A DNA stretch of 63,414 nt from Thermomicrobium sp. (GCA_026419575.1 JANZZC010000114.1:1-63414), one strand, 5' to 3'; numbered from the stretch's first letter, positions 16,978 through 25,739 are shown. Program-made: numbers and translations. The notes: a model not told the origin generated them from the letters alone.

Positions 16978-18144
16978 ATGGGGCAGGAAGCGGTCGAGCG
17001 TCTGCGCAGAGAAATCGAGCGTCATGGGCCGATCACCTTCGCGCGGTACATGGAAATCGCGCTCTACGATCCGGCGTGCGGCTACTACGCGACCGGCCTG
17101 CGCGTCGGCCGCGCCGGCGACTATCTCACCGCCCCGGAGACGCATCCGATCTTCGGCTGGGTGGTGGCTCGACAAGTCCTGGAACTGTGGGACTTCCTCG
17201 GCCGGCCGGCTCCGTTCGTCCTGATCGAGTACGGTCCGGCTGCAGGAGAGCTCGCGCTCGCGCTCTTCGGGTACCTGGCGCGTACGGCTCCCGAAGCGCT
17301 GGAACGGTTCCGCTACTGGCCGGTCGAACCGAGCCGTCCAGCCCGCGAGCGGCTCGTTGAGCGCTTGGCCGAGGCAGGGTTCGCACGGCTCCTGCTGGAC
17401 GACGCACCGGAACCGATCACCGGGGTCGTTCTGGCCAACGAGGTCGTCGATGCCCTGCCGGTGCACCGTGTCCGTCGGAAGGGGGGTCGGCTGCGGGAAC
17501 TCTACGTCGCCTGGGACGGGGAGCGGTTCGTCGAACGTCCAGGGCCGCCGTCGACGCCGGAGCTCGAACGCTGGTTGGTTCGGCTCGGTGTCCAGCTCGT
17601 CGAAGGGCAGACGACCGAGCTCTGCCTCGCGTCGCTCGCTTGGCTGGACGAGGTCGCGGCGCGTCTCCGCCGCGGCTATCTCCTGGTCTTCGACTACGGG
17701 TATCCGTCCCCGGAGCGGCACGACCCGAACCGGTTCCCTGCCGGGTCGATCCGGACCTACTCCCGGCACACGGTCGGCGACGACCCGTTCGCGGACCCGG
17801 GAGGGCAGGACATCACGGCGCACGTCGATTTCACCATGCTCGCGCTAGCGGCTCAGGATCGTGACCTCGTTCCGCTCGGTCTGACGACGCAGGCGGCGTT
17901 CCTCGCCCACGGTGGGCTCGGCGAGCTCCTGGTCGCGCTGCAGACCGAGCCGGGGATGACCGCCGAACGGTACCTGGTGGCGCGGGCCGCCGCTGTCCAC
18001 CTGCTCGATCCGGCTGGACTGGGGCGTTTCCGCGTCGCACTCTTCGGGAAAGCTGTGTCGCCGACGCTCTTGCCCAGCGGTTTCCGGGAACGGCTGCTCT
18101 CGGGCGTTCCGCTGACGCGTCCCGGGGCCGAGGGGACGCGCTGA
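16978..18144 (+). CDS. MidA/NDUFAF7-like SAM-dependent methyltransferase (COG1565)
   Basis: This 388-residue protein starts with the family signature GPITFARYMEIALYDPACGYY and continues with GDYLTAPETHPIFGWVVARQ. The SAM-binding strand FVLIEYGPAAGELA and the post-motif ANEVVDALPVHRV are clear. The mitochondrial homologue NDUFAF7 dimethylates an arginine in complex I subunit NDUFS2; bacterial members are presumed protein arginine methyltransferases. The substrate here is unknown and no complex I genes are nearby. A TACACT element at 16950-16955 is a likely -10, giving a short leader. Confidence 0.9.
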   Translation: MGQEAVERLRREIERHGPITFARYMEIALYDPACGYYATGLRVGRAGDYLTAPETHPIFGWVVARQVLELWDFLGRPAPFVLIEYGPAAGELALALFGYLARTAPEALERFRYWPVEPSRPARERLVERLAEAGFARLLLDDAPEPITGVVLANEVVDALPVHRVRRKGGRLRELYVAWDGERFVERPGPPSTPELERWLVRLGVQLVEGQTTELCLASLAWLDEVAARLRRGYLLVFDYGYPSPERHDPNRFPAGSIRTYSRHTVGDDPFADPGGQDITAHVDFTMLALAAQDRDLVPLGLTTQAAFLAHGGLGELLVALQTEPGMTAERYLVARAAAVHLLDPAGLGRFRVALFGKAVSPTLLPSGFRERLLSGVPLTRPGAEGTR

Positions 18145-18207
18145 GCGCGTCCGCTGCGACCGTCGGTTGGTCGTCCTCGGTCGTCCCTCCCCCAGCGTCG
18201 GGCGGCC

Positions 18208-19962
18208 TCAGTGCGGGTGCGGCACCGCCTCCAGCGGTGCGGGCGTCGCTGTCACGCCGAGGCGGAGCGTGAGAGCGTTCAGCGCGACGATGACGGTGCT
18301 GAGCGACTTGAGGAGCGCAGCGAGCGCCGGAGGGAGGGCGATCCCGTACGGCGCGAGCACGCCGGCGGCGAGCGGGAGCGCGACCACGTTGTAGCCGAGC
18401 GCCCAGGCGAGGTTCTCGATCATCTTCCGGTAGGTACAGCGGCTGAGCTCGAGGACGGTGACGACGTCGCGCGGATCGTTGCGGACGAGCACGACATCGG
18501 CGCTCTCGATCGCGATGTCGGTTCCGGCGCCGATGGCGATTCCGAGGTCGGCCGCGACGAGCGCCGGTGCATCGTTGATACCGTCCCCGACCATGGCGAC
18601 GACGTGTCCCTGCTGTCGGAGCTGGCGGATCACCCTTTGTTTGTCTTCCGGCAAGACCTCCGCCATGAACTGGTCGATCCCGAGTTCGCGCGCGATCCAC
18701 GAGGCGACCGCCTGCTGATCGCCGGTGAGCATGGCGGCGCTGATGCCGAGGCGGTGCAACTGCGCCACGGCCTCGCGCGATTCCGGTCGGAGTTCGTCGG
18801 CCAGCGCGAAGGCGGCTCGAGGCTCGTTCTCGACGAGCAAGACCGCGATCGTCATGCCGTGTGCTTCCCAGCGGGCGAGCGCCGGAGCGAACCAATCGGG
18901 GCGGTGGTCGAGGAGACCGAGCCTCCCGACCGTCACGCGCTGTCGGCCGATGCGTGCCATGACGCCGCGACCCGGTATGGCGCGCACCTCCGCCGCTTCC
19001 GGGAGCACGAGCGAGCGCTCCGCGGCGCGTCGGAGGATCGCGCGGGCGATCGGGTGCTCCGAGCCGTGCTCGACGGCGGCAGCCAGCGCCAGCGCGTGCT
19101 CCTCCGTGTACCCAGGCGCCAGCGCGACGTCGACGATGGCGAACTCGCCGCGCGTCAGCGTCCCGGTCTTGTCGAAGACGACGGTATCGACCGTGCGGGC
19201 CCGCTCGAATGCCTGGCGGTCGCGGATGAGGATCCCGTTGCGGGCCGAGAGTCCGGTCGCGAGTGTCACGACGAGCGGGATAGCCAGACCGAGCGCGTGG
19301 GGACACGCGACGACAAGAACGGTGACGGCTCGCGCAATGGCTGTCGTGACGCCATCGGAGATGAGCCAGGTCGCGAACGTGAGTGCGCTGACGGAACGAG
19401 CCACGACGGTGAGCCAGAAAGCGACGCGGTCGGCCAGCGCCTGCAAGCGCGTGCGTTCCGCTTGGGCACGGGCGACGAGCTGGAGGACCTGGCCGAGGAA
19501 CGATTCGCTCCCGACGCGCGTGACGCGCACGCGCAGGAGTCCCGGTCCGTTGACGGTTCCGCCGATCACCGTGCTACCGGGCTGCTTCAGTACCGGCCGG
19601 GATTCACCGGTGACCGCAGCTTCGTCGATCTCGGATTCGCCCTCGAGGGCGATCCCATCCGCTGGGATCCGGCTGCCGGGTCGGACGAGCACGACGTCGT
19701 CGGGCCGGAGTTCGGCGATGGGGACTTCGCGGAGGCTCCCGTCCGGCTCCACCCGCTCGGCCGTCGCTGGAAGCAACCGGCCGAGCGCTTCGAGCGCCCG
19801 TTGGGGGCGACCGACCGCGCGCATCTCCAGCCAATGCCCGAGCAGCATGACGACGATCAGTGTGGTCAGCTCCCAGAAGAACGGCTCTCCAGGAAAACTG
19901 AACGAGGTGGCGAGGCTGTAGACCAGAGCAACGGAGATGGCCAGCGCGACGAGCGTCATCAT
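18208..19962 (-). CDS. copB: CopB-type copper P-type ATPase, main C-terminal part (frameshifted gene)
   Basis: The 584-residue part carries everything from transmembrane helix 3 onward: the actuator loop AAVTGES, the membrane metal-site motif ACPHALG, the phosphorylation site VFDKTGTLTRG, MLTGDQQ and the hinge GDGINDAPAL. CPH (not CPC) is typical of the P1B-3 CopB group that exports copper or silver. The first two helices and the His-rich N-terminus are encoded in another frame (19959-20294). In the alternative frame just upstream, QGARDELRARRPGMMTL reads as normal family sequence, so one C has been lost in the run at 20001-20004. As written, translation could restart at ATG 19962 by overlap with the upstream stop, but the protein would lack helices 1-2. 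Confidence 0.85.
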   Translation of the reverse strand: MMTLVALAISVALVYSLATSFSFPGEPFFWELTTLIVVMLLGHWLEMRAVGRPQRALEALGRLLPATAERVEPDGSLREVPIAELRPDDVVLVRPGSRIPADGIALEGESEIDEAAVTGESRPVLKQPGSTVIGGTVNGPGLLRVRVTRVGSESFLGQVLQLVARAQAERTRLQALADRVAFWLTVVARSVSALTFATWLISDGVTTAIARAVTVLVVACPHALGLAIPLVVTLATGLSARNGILIRDRQAFERARTVDTVVFDKTGTLTRGEFAIVDVALAPGYTEEHALALAAAVEHGSEHPIARAILRRAAERSLVLPEAAEVRAIPGRGVMARIGRQRVTVGRLGLLDHRPDWFAPALARWEAHGMTIAVLLVENEPRAAFALADELRPESREAVAQLHRLGISAAMLTGDQQAVASWIARELGIDQFMAEVLPEDKQRVIRQLRQQGHVVAMVGDGINDAPALVAADLGIAIGAGTDIAIESADVVLVRNDPRDVVTVLELSRCTYRKMIENLAWALGYNVVALPLAAGVLAPYGIALPPALAALLKSLSTVIVALNALTLRLGVTATPAPLEAVPHPH

Positions 19963-20294
19963 CCCCGGACGGCGAGCACGCAGTTCGTCGCGGGCTCCCT
20001 GGGGAAGACGATGCCCCCAGCGGTGAAGACGAAGAGCGACAGTACCAGAACGACGATGTCAGCGCCGGGCACGGCCGGCAGGCCGAGCAGATCGTGCAGC
20101 GGGCTCTCGAGGAGGACGACCGGAACCGTCGCGGCGAGCGAGATCCAGAAGCGACAACGCAGGAGGCCAGGGTCGTGTCCGGCATGCGCGGGCGCTGCCG
20201 CTGCGTGGAGAGTCTCATGCCGATACGGAGGAACTCCGACCGCTGCGCGCGCGTCGTGATCGTGCTGGCGATGGTCGTGGTGGTGCTGCTGCAT
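19959..20294 (-). CDS. copB: CopB-type copper P-type ATPase, N-terminal part (frameshifted gene)
   Basis: The 111-residue fragment starts with a histidine-rich segment (MQQHHHDHRQHDHD...) like the metal-binding N-terminus of CopB ATPases. Two helices follow: FWISLAATVPVVLLESPLHDLL and IVVLVLSLFVFTAGGIVF. After that the frame shifts and ends in PREPATNCVLAVRG, which is not family-like. ATG 20294 has a purine-rich site (GGAAGGGG). An upstream ATG at 20321 lies too close to the -10 of the putative copper promoter to be used. It should be joined with 18208-19962 into one gene. Confidence 0.75.
   Translation of the reverse strand: MQQHHHDHRQHDHDARAAVGVPPYRHETLHAAAAPAHAGHDPGLLRCRFWISLAATVPVVLLESPLHDLLGLPAVPGADIVVLVLSLFVFTAGGIVFPREPATNCVLAVRG
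20001..20004 (-). other. Frameshift site in copper ATPase gene (C4 run)
   Basis: On the minus strand the run reads TTCCCCAGG. Adding one C gives TTC-CCC-CAG-GGA and restores an uninterrupted CopB frame from helix 2 into the actuator region. It could be a real mutation or an assembly or sequencing indel at a homopolymer; the sequence alone does not decide. Confidence 0.8.
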
Positions 20295-20326
20295 GTCCCC
20301 TTCCCTGTCGGCGCGATGCATGCCTC

Positions 20327-20346
20327 AGTATACCCTCATGGGGTAT
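20327..20346 (-). promoter_or_regulatory. CsoR-like copper operator overlapping the -10 of the copper ATPase
   Basis: A perfect inverted repeat ATACCC-N5-GGGTAT (20330-20346) overlaps a consensus-like -10, TATACT (minus strand, 20332-20327), 33 bases upstream of ATG 20294. CsoR-family copper repressors are known to bind G-tract palindromes of the form TACCC...GGGTA in front of copper exporter genes. Its place over the -10 of a CopB gene makes a copper-relieved repressor site likely. No csoR gene is in the window. Confidence 0.6.
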
Positions 20347-20489
20347 GAGGGCGAGCGCCGCACGGGGGACGTCTCCGCCGCCGGTACGGTCCGCGGCAGG
20401 GCTCCCGGGCGAGCGCCGTGCTGCACGCGCTTCCGATCCCTGTCATACTCGAGACCACGAGGCCAGACCGGAAGCGGAGGGAGGTCGGC

Positions 20490-21044
20490 ATGACGACGAT
20501 CCCCGATGTCGCAGCCGTGCTCGAGCGGATCCGCAAGGTCCGTCAGATCCGCCAGTATCGTCCGGACCCCGTACCGGAGCAGGCCCTCTTCCAGCTGCTC
20601 GAGATCGCCCGCTGGACCGGGAGCTCGCGGAACAGGCAACCGTGGCACTTCATCGTCGTCGACGACCGCGAGCTCCTCCGCCAGCTCAGCCAGCTGCGCC
20701 CACCGATCGCGTGGCTCGCCGGCGCGCCGCTCGGTATCGCCATCGTACTCGACGGGCACGACGAAATCAGCGAAGCCTACGACGAAGGCAGGGTCACCGA
20801 ACGGCTCCTGATCGCCGCCAAGCTGCTCGGACTCGGTGGCGGTGTCGCGTGGTACGGCGAGGCCGAGCAGCAAGCCGCCGCGAAGCGGATCCTGGGCATC
20901 CCAGCGGAACGGACCGCTCGTTCGATCGTCGCCATCGGCTACCCGCTCTCCACGCGCGACCCGCGCCCGTCACCGGTCACCGGCGGCCGCAAGCCGCTCG
21001 ACGAACTCATCAGCTTCAACCGCTACGGAGAGCGGCGCCGCTAG
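20490..21044 (+). CDS. Nitroreductase family protein
   Basis: The 184-residue protein has the FMN-dependent nitroreductase fold: a basic FMN phosphate-binding start (RKVRQIRQYRPDPVPEQALFQLLEIARWTGSSRNRQPWHFIVV), a mid segment ERLLIAAKLLGLGGGVAWY and the C-terminal GYPL...RKPLDELISFNRYG. This is the compact subgroup related to NfnB/Frp-like and BluB-like proteins; the substrate (quinone, nitroaromatic, other) is not predictable. ATG 20490 follows GGAGGGAGG. A CATACT element (20444-20449) may be the -10. It converges on nth. Confidence 0.88.
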   Translation: MTTIPDVAAVLERIRKVRQIRQYRPDPVPEQALFQLLEIARWTGSSRNRQPWHFIVVDDRELLRQLSQLRPPIAWLAGAPLGIAIVLDGHDEISEAYDEGRVTERLLIAAKLLGLGGGVAWYGEAEQQAAAKRILGIPAERTARSIVAIGYPLSTRDPRPSPVTGGRKPLDELISFNRYGERRR

Positions 21045-21080
21045 TCCGGGTGCGCCCGCGCTCGTCTGTCGGTCGCGCCC

Positions 21081-21752
21081 TCAGCGGTGACGCGCGACGC
21101 CGATCCGCGGGCAGAGGTCGGCCAGGACGCACTGCGAGCAGCGTGGGAGCGTCCCGGTACAGACGTGCTTCCCGAAGGGGACGAGCAACCGATTGAGCTC
21201 GACCCAGTACTCCCGCGGTAGCTTCCGCTCCAGTTCCCGCATCGTCTGTTCCGGTGTCCGGGTGCGGACGTATCCCCAGCGGTTGGTGATCCGGTGCACG
21301 TGGACGTCGACAGCGACGCGCGGGATGCCGCAGGCGATTCCGAGCACGAGGTTCGCGCACTTCGGTCCGACCCCGGGGAGCTGGAGCAGGAACGTTTCCT
21401 CGCAGAGGCGCTGCTCCACTCGCTCGCGCGCGAGGCGCTCGGCGATGGCGTGCAGGTTGCGCGCCTTGGTCTCGGCGAAGGTCGCCGGGCGCAGCAGCGC
21501 CAGGAGTTCCTCCGCGTCGAGCGTGGCGAGTTCGGCCGGGGTACGCACGCGCTCGAGGAGCCGCCGGGCGACCGCGACGGTGACCTCGTCGCGCGTCCTG
21601 ACCGAGACGAGGCAGGCGACCAGGAGTTCGAACGGAGAGCGGTAGCCCTCGGCAGCGAGCTGGAACAAGGCAGCCGGCGGGAACCGGCGGACCGCCTCGC
21701 GCAGCCGCCGGATCGCCTCGTCGATGTCGAACGTCGCCGACTCGCTCGTCAC
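21081..21752 (-). CDS. nth: Endonuclease III-like DNA glycosylase/AP lyase
   Basis: This 223-residue helix-hairpin-helix base-excision repair enzyme removes oxidised pyrimidines. The hairpin LPGVGPKCANLVLG supplies the catalytic Lys131, and VAVDVHVHRITNRWG supplies Asp149. The C-terminal cysteines 198, 205, 208 and 214 have the C-x6-C-x2-C-x5-C spacing of the [4Fe-4S] cluster. GTG 21752 was chosen because GAGGAG lies eight bases upstream and the length then matches the family; the longer frame from 21800 would add 16 residues without a site. Confidence 0.93.
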   Translation of the reverse strand: MTSESATFDIDEAIRRLREAVRRFPPAALFQLAAEGYRSPFELLVACLVSVRTRDEVTVAVARRLLERVRTPAELATLDAEELLALLRPATFAETKARNLHAIAERLARERVEQRLCEETFLLQLPGVGPKCANLVLGIACGIPRVAVDVHVHRITNRWGYVRTRTPEQTMRELERKLPREYWVELNRLLVPFGKHVCTGTLPRCSQCVLADLCPRIGVARHR

Positions 21753-21869
21753 CGGTGCGGCTCCTCGCCGGAACGACCGCGCACGACCGGAGCATAGCAA
21801 GCGGCGGGCCGGTTCGACGGCCGGCGGTCGAGCAGGCTAGGATGGTGGACGGTAGAGGAGCTCGGCGGC

Positions 21870-22808
21870 GTGCGCGCGTGCGAGTTGTCCGTGGTCATCG
21901 TCAGCTGGAACGTCCGTGAGTTGCTCCCTGCTTGTCTCGAGAGCCTGCGGGCCGAGATCGAGCGGAGCGAACTCGCCACCGAAGTGAGCGTCGTCGACAA
22001 CGGTTCGACCGACGGTACGGTGGAACTCGTCGCGGCGCGCTACCCGTGGGTGCAGCTCGTCGCGCTCGGCGAGAACCGCGGGTTCTCGGCCGCCAACAAC
22101 GTGGGGATCGCGCGGAGCACCGGCCAGGGGATCCTCTTGCTCAACCCGGATACCGTGGTGTTGCCGGGAGCGCTCGCCTGGCTCTGGCGAGCGCTGCATG
22201 CCGCACCGCACGTCGGGTTGGTCGGCGCGCGGCTCCTGAATCCGGACGGGACGCTCCAGTCGGCTGGGTACCGGTTCCCTGGCTACGTCCAGAATTTCTT
22301 CGATTTCTTTCCGTTGCATCCGCGGATCGTGGGCTCGCGACTCAACGGACGCTTCGGCCCGGGCGACGGGCTCTCGCCGTTCGCCATCGATCACCCGCTC
22401 GGGGCTTGCATGCTCGTCCGGCGCGAGGTCGTCGAGCAGGTCGGCGGGCTCGACGAGGGGTACTTCTACTACAGCGAGGAGATCGACTGGTGCCGCCGGA
22501 TCCGGGCCGCCGGTTGGACGATCCTGACCGCACCGGCTGCGCTCGTCATCCACCATGCCGGAGGCAGCACGCGTCAGGTCTCGGCGCGGAGTTTCCTCGA
22601 GCTGCACCGGAGTCGTGCCCGCTACTTCCGCCGCTGGCACGGACCGGTCTTCGTCCGGCGCTTGGCGCTCATGGCGTCGGCGGCTGCGGCCTGGACGACG
22701 CTGCGGGCCCGTTGGACCGGTCGCGGCGAGTTCCTCGAACGGGCGCAGCGCTTGCGGGAGGTCGCTCGCATCTATCGGCAGGCATCGTGGGACGATGAAC
22801 GAGCGTGA
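21870..22808 (+). CDS. Family 2 glycosyltransferase (rhamnosyltransferase-like)
   Basis: The 312-residue protein has a GT-A fold: VVIVSWNVRELLPACLESLR, VVDNGSTDGT, GENRGFSAANNVGI, the metal-binding NPDT in LLLNPDTVVLPG, and the acceptor/catalytic region YYSEEIDWCRRIRAAGW. The pattern is that of the WbbL/RfbF-type subgroup, which adds rhamnose or related sugars to surface polysaccharide. It starts at GTG 21870 after GAGGAG. A TAGGAT element at 21838-21843 may be the -10. Its 3' end overlaps the next glycosyltransferase by 14 bases, so the two are an operon. Confidence 0.9.
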   Translation: MRACELSVVIVSWNVRELLPACLESLRAEIERSELATEVSVVDNGSTDGTVELVAARYPWVQLVALGENRGFSAANNVGIARSTGQGILLLNPDTVVLPGALAWLWRALHAAPHVGLVGARLLNPDGTLQSAGYRFPGYVQNFFDFFPLHPRIVGSRLNGRFGPGDGLSPFAIDHPLGACMLVRREVVEQVGGLDEGYFYYSEEIDWCRRIRAAGWTILTAPAALVIHHAGGSTRQVSARSFLELHRSRARYFRRWHGPVFVRRLALMASAAAAWTTLRARWTGRGEFLERAQRLREVARIYRQASWDDERA

Positions 22809-24573
22809 ACCGTTGCCGCTGTCCGTCGTCGTCCTGACGTTGAACGAAGAGCGGCACCTACCGGGATGCCTGGAGAGCGTGCGCGGGCTCGGCCGCCAGC
22901 TCCTGGTCGTCGATTCGGGCTCGACCGATCGGACGGTGGAGCTGGCGCGGGCTGCCGGCGCGGAAGTGGTGACGCATCGCTTCGTCGACTTCCCCGCGCA
23001 GCGCAACGCTGCGCTCGCGCTCGCGCGGGAGCCGTGGGTGCTCTTCGTCGACGCCGACGAACGGGTGAGCCCGGAACTGGCAGCGGAGCTCCGTACGGCG
23101 CTGGCGAGCGTAGACGACGAGACGGCGGGCTTCTGGATCCCGACCCAAAACTGGATGTGGGGCAAGTGGATCCGCGGCGGTGGCTGGTGGCCGGACGAGC
23201 ATCTGCGGCTCCTGCGCGTCGGGCGGGCACGCTATCGCCCCGACGTCGTCGTGCACGAGATCGTCGAGCTGGACGGCCCGGCACGGCGACTCGCCGCGCC
23301 GCTCGTGCATCTGAACTACGATTCGCGTCGCGAGTTCGTCGGCAAGCAGCTGCGCTATGCTCGCCTCGCCGCGCGCTCGCTGGTGCAGCAGGGCAAGCGG
23401 CCTCGACGACGGACGTTCGTCGGGCAGCCGCTGCGCGAGTTCTGGCGACGCTTCGTGACGCTGCGGGGATACCGCGATGGCCTGGACGGATTGTTCCTCG
23501 CGACGGCGATGGCGTTCGCGACTCTCGTGACCTGGATCCTCGTGGCCCGACACTGGCGGCGCGTCGCCGCGCGACGTGCCCGTCGAGTCGTGGAGCTCGC
23601 TGAACCGGCGACGCTCGACGTCTCGGTCGTCGTCGTGAGTTACCGTAGTCGGGAGCACCTGTCGGGGTGTCTCGATTCGGTGCGGGCCAGCCTCGAGGCC
23701 AGCGGCCTCGCCGGCGAGGTGATCGTCGTGGACAACGGCTCGCCGGACGGGACCGCTGGGCTGATCGCCGAGCGGTATCCGTGGGTGCGGCTCGTCGCCA
23801 ATCCGGTCAACCGTGGCTTCGCGGCAGCAGCGAACCAAGGGATCCGGCTCGCGCGCGGTCGCGTCGTCGTGCTGCTCAATCCCGATACGCGGGTGCTCGG
23901 CGACGCACTCACCCGCCTCGTCGCGTTCCTCGACCGACATCCGACGGCGGGTGCGGTCGGACCCCGCTTGCGCTATCCGGACGGGCGCGTGCAGTCCTCG
24001 CGACGCCGCTTCCCGACGCTGCTCACCGGCTTCCTCGAGAGCACGCTCGTCCAGGACTACTGGCGCGACAATCGGGTGCTCCGCCGCTACTACGTCGCTG
24101 ACCGGAGCGACGACGAGCTCCAGGAGGTGGACTGGCTGGTCGGCGCTTGCCTGGCGATCCGGCGCGAGGCGCTGGCGACGGTCGGGTTGCTCGACGAGCG
24201 TTTCTTCCTCTACTCCGAGGAGGTCGAGTGGTTCTGGCGCGTGCGCCGCGCCGGCTGGCGGGTCTACTACCTGCCGGACGCCGAAGTGCTGCACGTCGAG
24301 GGGGCTTCGAGCGAGCCGGAGTCGCCGTTCCGGCAAGTCGCCTTCGATACGGCGAAGGTCCAGCTGTTCCGCACCCTGTACGGGCCGATCGCTGCGGAGC
24401 TCCTGCGGTCGTTCCTGCTCGCGACGTACCTTTTCCGTTTCGTGCGCGAGAGCGCCAAATGGGTCGTCGGGCACAAGCGGCCCTTGCGGTGGCGCCGGAT
24501 GGTGCGTGACTGGCGAGCCTTCTGGTCGTTCCTGCGCCCTGGTGTCGTCCGAGGCTGGGCTGAGCGGGGGTGA
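22795..24573 (+). CDS. Double glycosyltransferase: two different GT2 domains in one protein
   Basis: The protein has 592 residues. Domain 1 (about 8-230) is WaaE/KdtX-like: VVVLTLNEERHLPGCLESVRGL, VVDSGSTDRT, FPAQRNAALALA and DADE at 86-89. A hydrophobic helix (about 233-252) and a basic linker follow. Domain 2 (about 275-560) is WbbL-like: VVVVSYRSREHLSGCLDSVR, VVDNGSPDGT, NRGFAAAANQGI, NPDT and FLYSEEVEWFWRVRRAGW, closely resembling the upstream gene at 21870. It may add two sugars in sequence to a lipid-linked or surface glycan. The start ATG 22795 lies inside the preceding gene. Fusion of two GT2 subtypes is uncommon. Confidence 0.88.
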   Translation: MNEREPLPLSVVVLTLNEERHLPGCLESVRGLGRQLLVVDSGSTDRTVELARAAGAEVVTHRFVDFPAQRNAALALAREPWVLFVDADERVSPELAAELRTALASVDDETAGFWIPTQNWMWGKWIRGGGWWPDEHLRLLRVGRARYRPDVVVHEIVELDGPARRLAAPLVHLNYDSRREFVGKQLRYARLAARSLVQQGKRPRRRTFVGQPLREFWRRFVTLRGYRDGLDGLFLATAMAFATLVTWILVARHWRRVAARRARRVVELAEPATLDVSVVVVSYRSREHLSGCLDSVRASLEASGLAGEVIVVDNGSPDGTAGLIAERYPWVRLVANPVNRGFAAAANQGIRLARGRVVVLLNPDTRVLGDALTRLVAFLDRHPTAGAVGPRLRYPDGRVQSSRRRFPTLLTGFLESTLVQDYWRDNRVLRRYYVADRSDDELQEVDWLVGACLAIRREALATVGLLDERFFLYSEEVEWFWRVRRAGWRVYYLPDAEVLHVEGASSEPESPFRQVAFDTAKVQLFRTLYGPIAAELLRSFLLATYLFRFVRESAKWVVGHKRPLRWRRMVRDWRAFWSFLRPGVVRGWAERG

Positions 24574-24583
24574 GCGTCCGCAG

Positions 24584-25726
24584 ATGGAGCGATCGGTCGT
24601 CTTCGTCACGGGCGAGTATCCGCCGCTCCGGGGCGGCGTCGGAGACTGCACTGCGCGGCTGGGCGATGCACTGGCGAGCCGCGGCTGGTCGGTGCAGGTT
24701 GTGACGCGTCCGTTGCCCGCACGAACGGACGATGCGTTGCCGATCCGCGAGGTCAGCGGGTGGGGGTGGGAACTCCGGCAGGCGTTGCGAGAGCTCCGCA
24801 GCGCGGGGTGGGGCGGCGTGGTGCACCTGCAATACCAAGCCGGGGCGTTCGACTTGCAGGGACGCATCGCGCTGTTGCCGGTGCTCGCCTGGCCGATCCC
24901 GGTGGTCACGACGTTCCACGACCTCCGGGTGCCGTACCTCTTTCCGAAGGCCGGCGTGCTCCGGTGGTCGGCGCTCCGTTGGCTGGCCCGTACCAGCGCA
25001 GCGGTCGTCGTGACCAACCTCGAGGACGAGCGCGTCGTCCGGCGATGGGGAGTCCGCTCGGCGCGACTCTGGCGTATCCCGATCGGACCGAACGTGCCCG
25101 AGCCGGGCAGTCCGATCGAGACGCGAGCACGGCTCGATCTGCCGTTCGAACGGCCGCTGGTCGTCTTCTTCGGTTTCCGCCAGGCGGACAAGGGGCTGGA
25201 GACGCTCTTCGCTGCGGTCGCCCGCTTGCCCGAACCGCGACCGCTCGTCGTGCTCGTCGGTGGCGAGCAGCCGGACGCACGCGGTGCGCGGGCGGGCGGT
25301 TCGCTCGCCGAGGCCGGAGCGGAGCGCGTCCTCGCGGTCGATCTCGGGTACCGTCCGGCTCGCGAGGTCGCCGATCTCCTGGCGGCGGCCGAGGCGGTCG
25401 TGTTGCCCTTCCGCAGGGGTGCCAGCTGGCGCAACGGCACGCTCGTCGCGGCGCTCGCCTGCGGTGCGGCGGTCGTCACCACCCGTCCGGATGACCCGTC
25501 GCTGCTCCTCCCGCTGCGCGACGGCGAACACTGCCGTCTCGTCCCGCCGGACGATCCGGCCGCGCTGGCGCGGGCGCTCGCCGAGATGCTCGCGCGTCCC
25601 GAACTCCGGGACACGCTCCGTGCCGGTGCCCGGGCGGTCGCCGCTGCCTTCCGCTGGGAACGGATCGCCGCCCGGCACGAGCAGTTGTACGAGGTGGTGC
25701 TGGGCAGTCCGAAGCGACCGCGGTAA
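24584..25726 (+). CDS. Family 4 (GT-B) glycosyltransferase
   Basis: The 380-residue protein has the GT-B fold. The N-domain begins VVFVTGEYPPLRGGVGDCTARLGDALASRGW, with the GGVG nucleotide loop and later TTFHDLRVPY. The C-domain includes VVFFGFRQADKGLETLF and a terminal nucleotide-sugar region around LLAAAEAVVLPFRRGASWRNGTLVAALACGAAVVTT. The canonical E-x7-E is modified here (ASWRNGTLVAALACG). It follows the GT2 pair closely and probably works on the same glycan. ATG 24584 is preferred; an in-frame GTG at 24542 inside the previous gene is possible. Confidence 0.88.
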   Translation: MERSVVFVTGEYPPLRGGVGDCTARLGDALASRGWSVQVVTRPLPARTDDALPIREVSGWGWELRQALRELRSAGWGGVVHLQYQAGAFDLQGRIALLPVLAWPIPVVTTFHDLRVPYLFPKAGVLRWSALRWLARTSAAVVVTNLEDERVVRRWGVRSARLWRIPIGPNVPEPGSPIETRARLDLPFERPLVVFFGFRQADKGLETLFAAVARLPEPRPLVVLVGGEQPDARGARAGGSLAEAGAERVLAVDLGYRPAREVADLLAAAEAVVLPFRRGASWRNGTLVAALACGAAVVTTRPDDPSLLLPLRDGEHCRLVPPDDPAALARALAEMLARPELRDTLRAGARAVAAAFRWERIAARHEQLYEVVLGSPKRPR

Positions 25727-25733
25727 ATCACGG

Positions 25734-25739
25734 TACACT
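25734..25739 (+). promoter_or_regulatory. Possible -10 (TACACT) upstream of the 25799 gene
   Basis: TACACTTGTG lies 60 bases upstream of GTG 25799 and resembles the TATACTTGAG elements at 37590 and 49785. I see no good -35. Confidence 0.25.
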
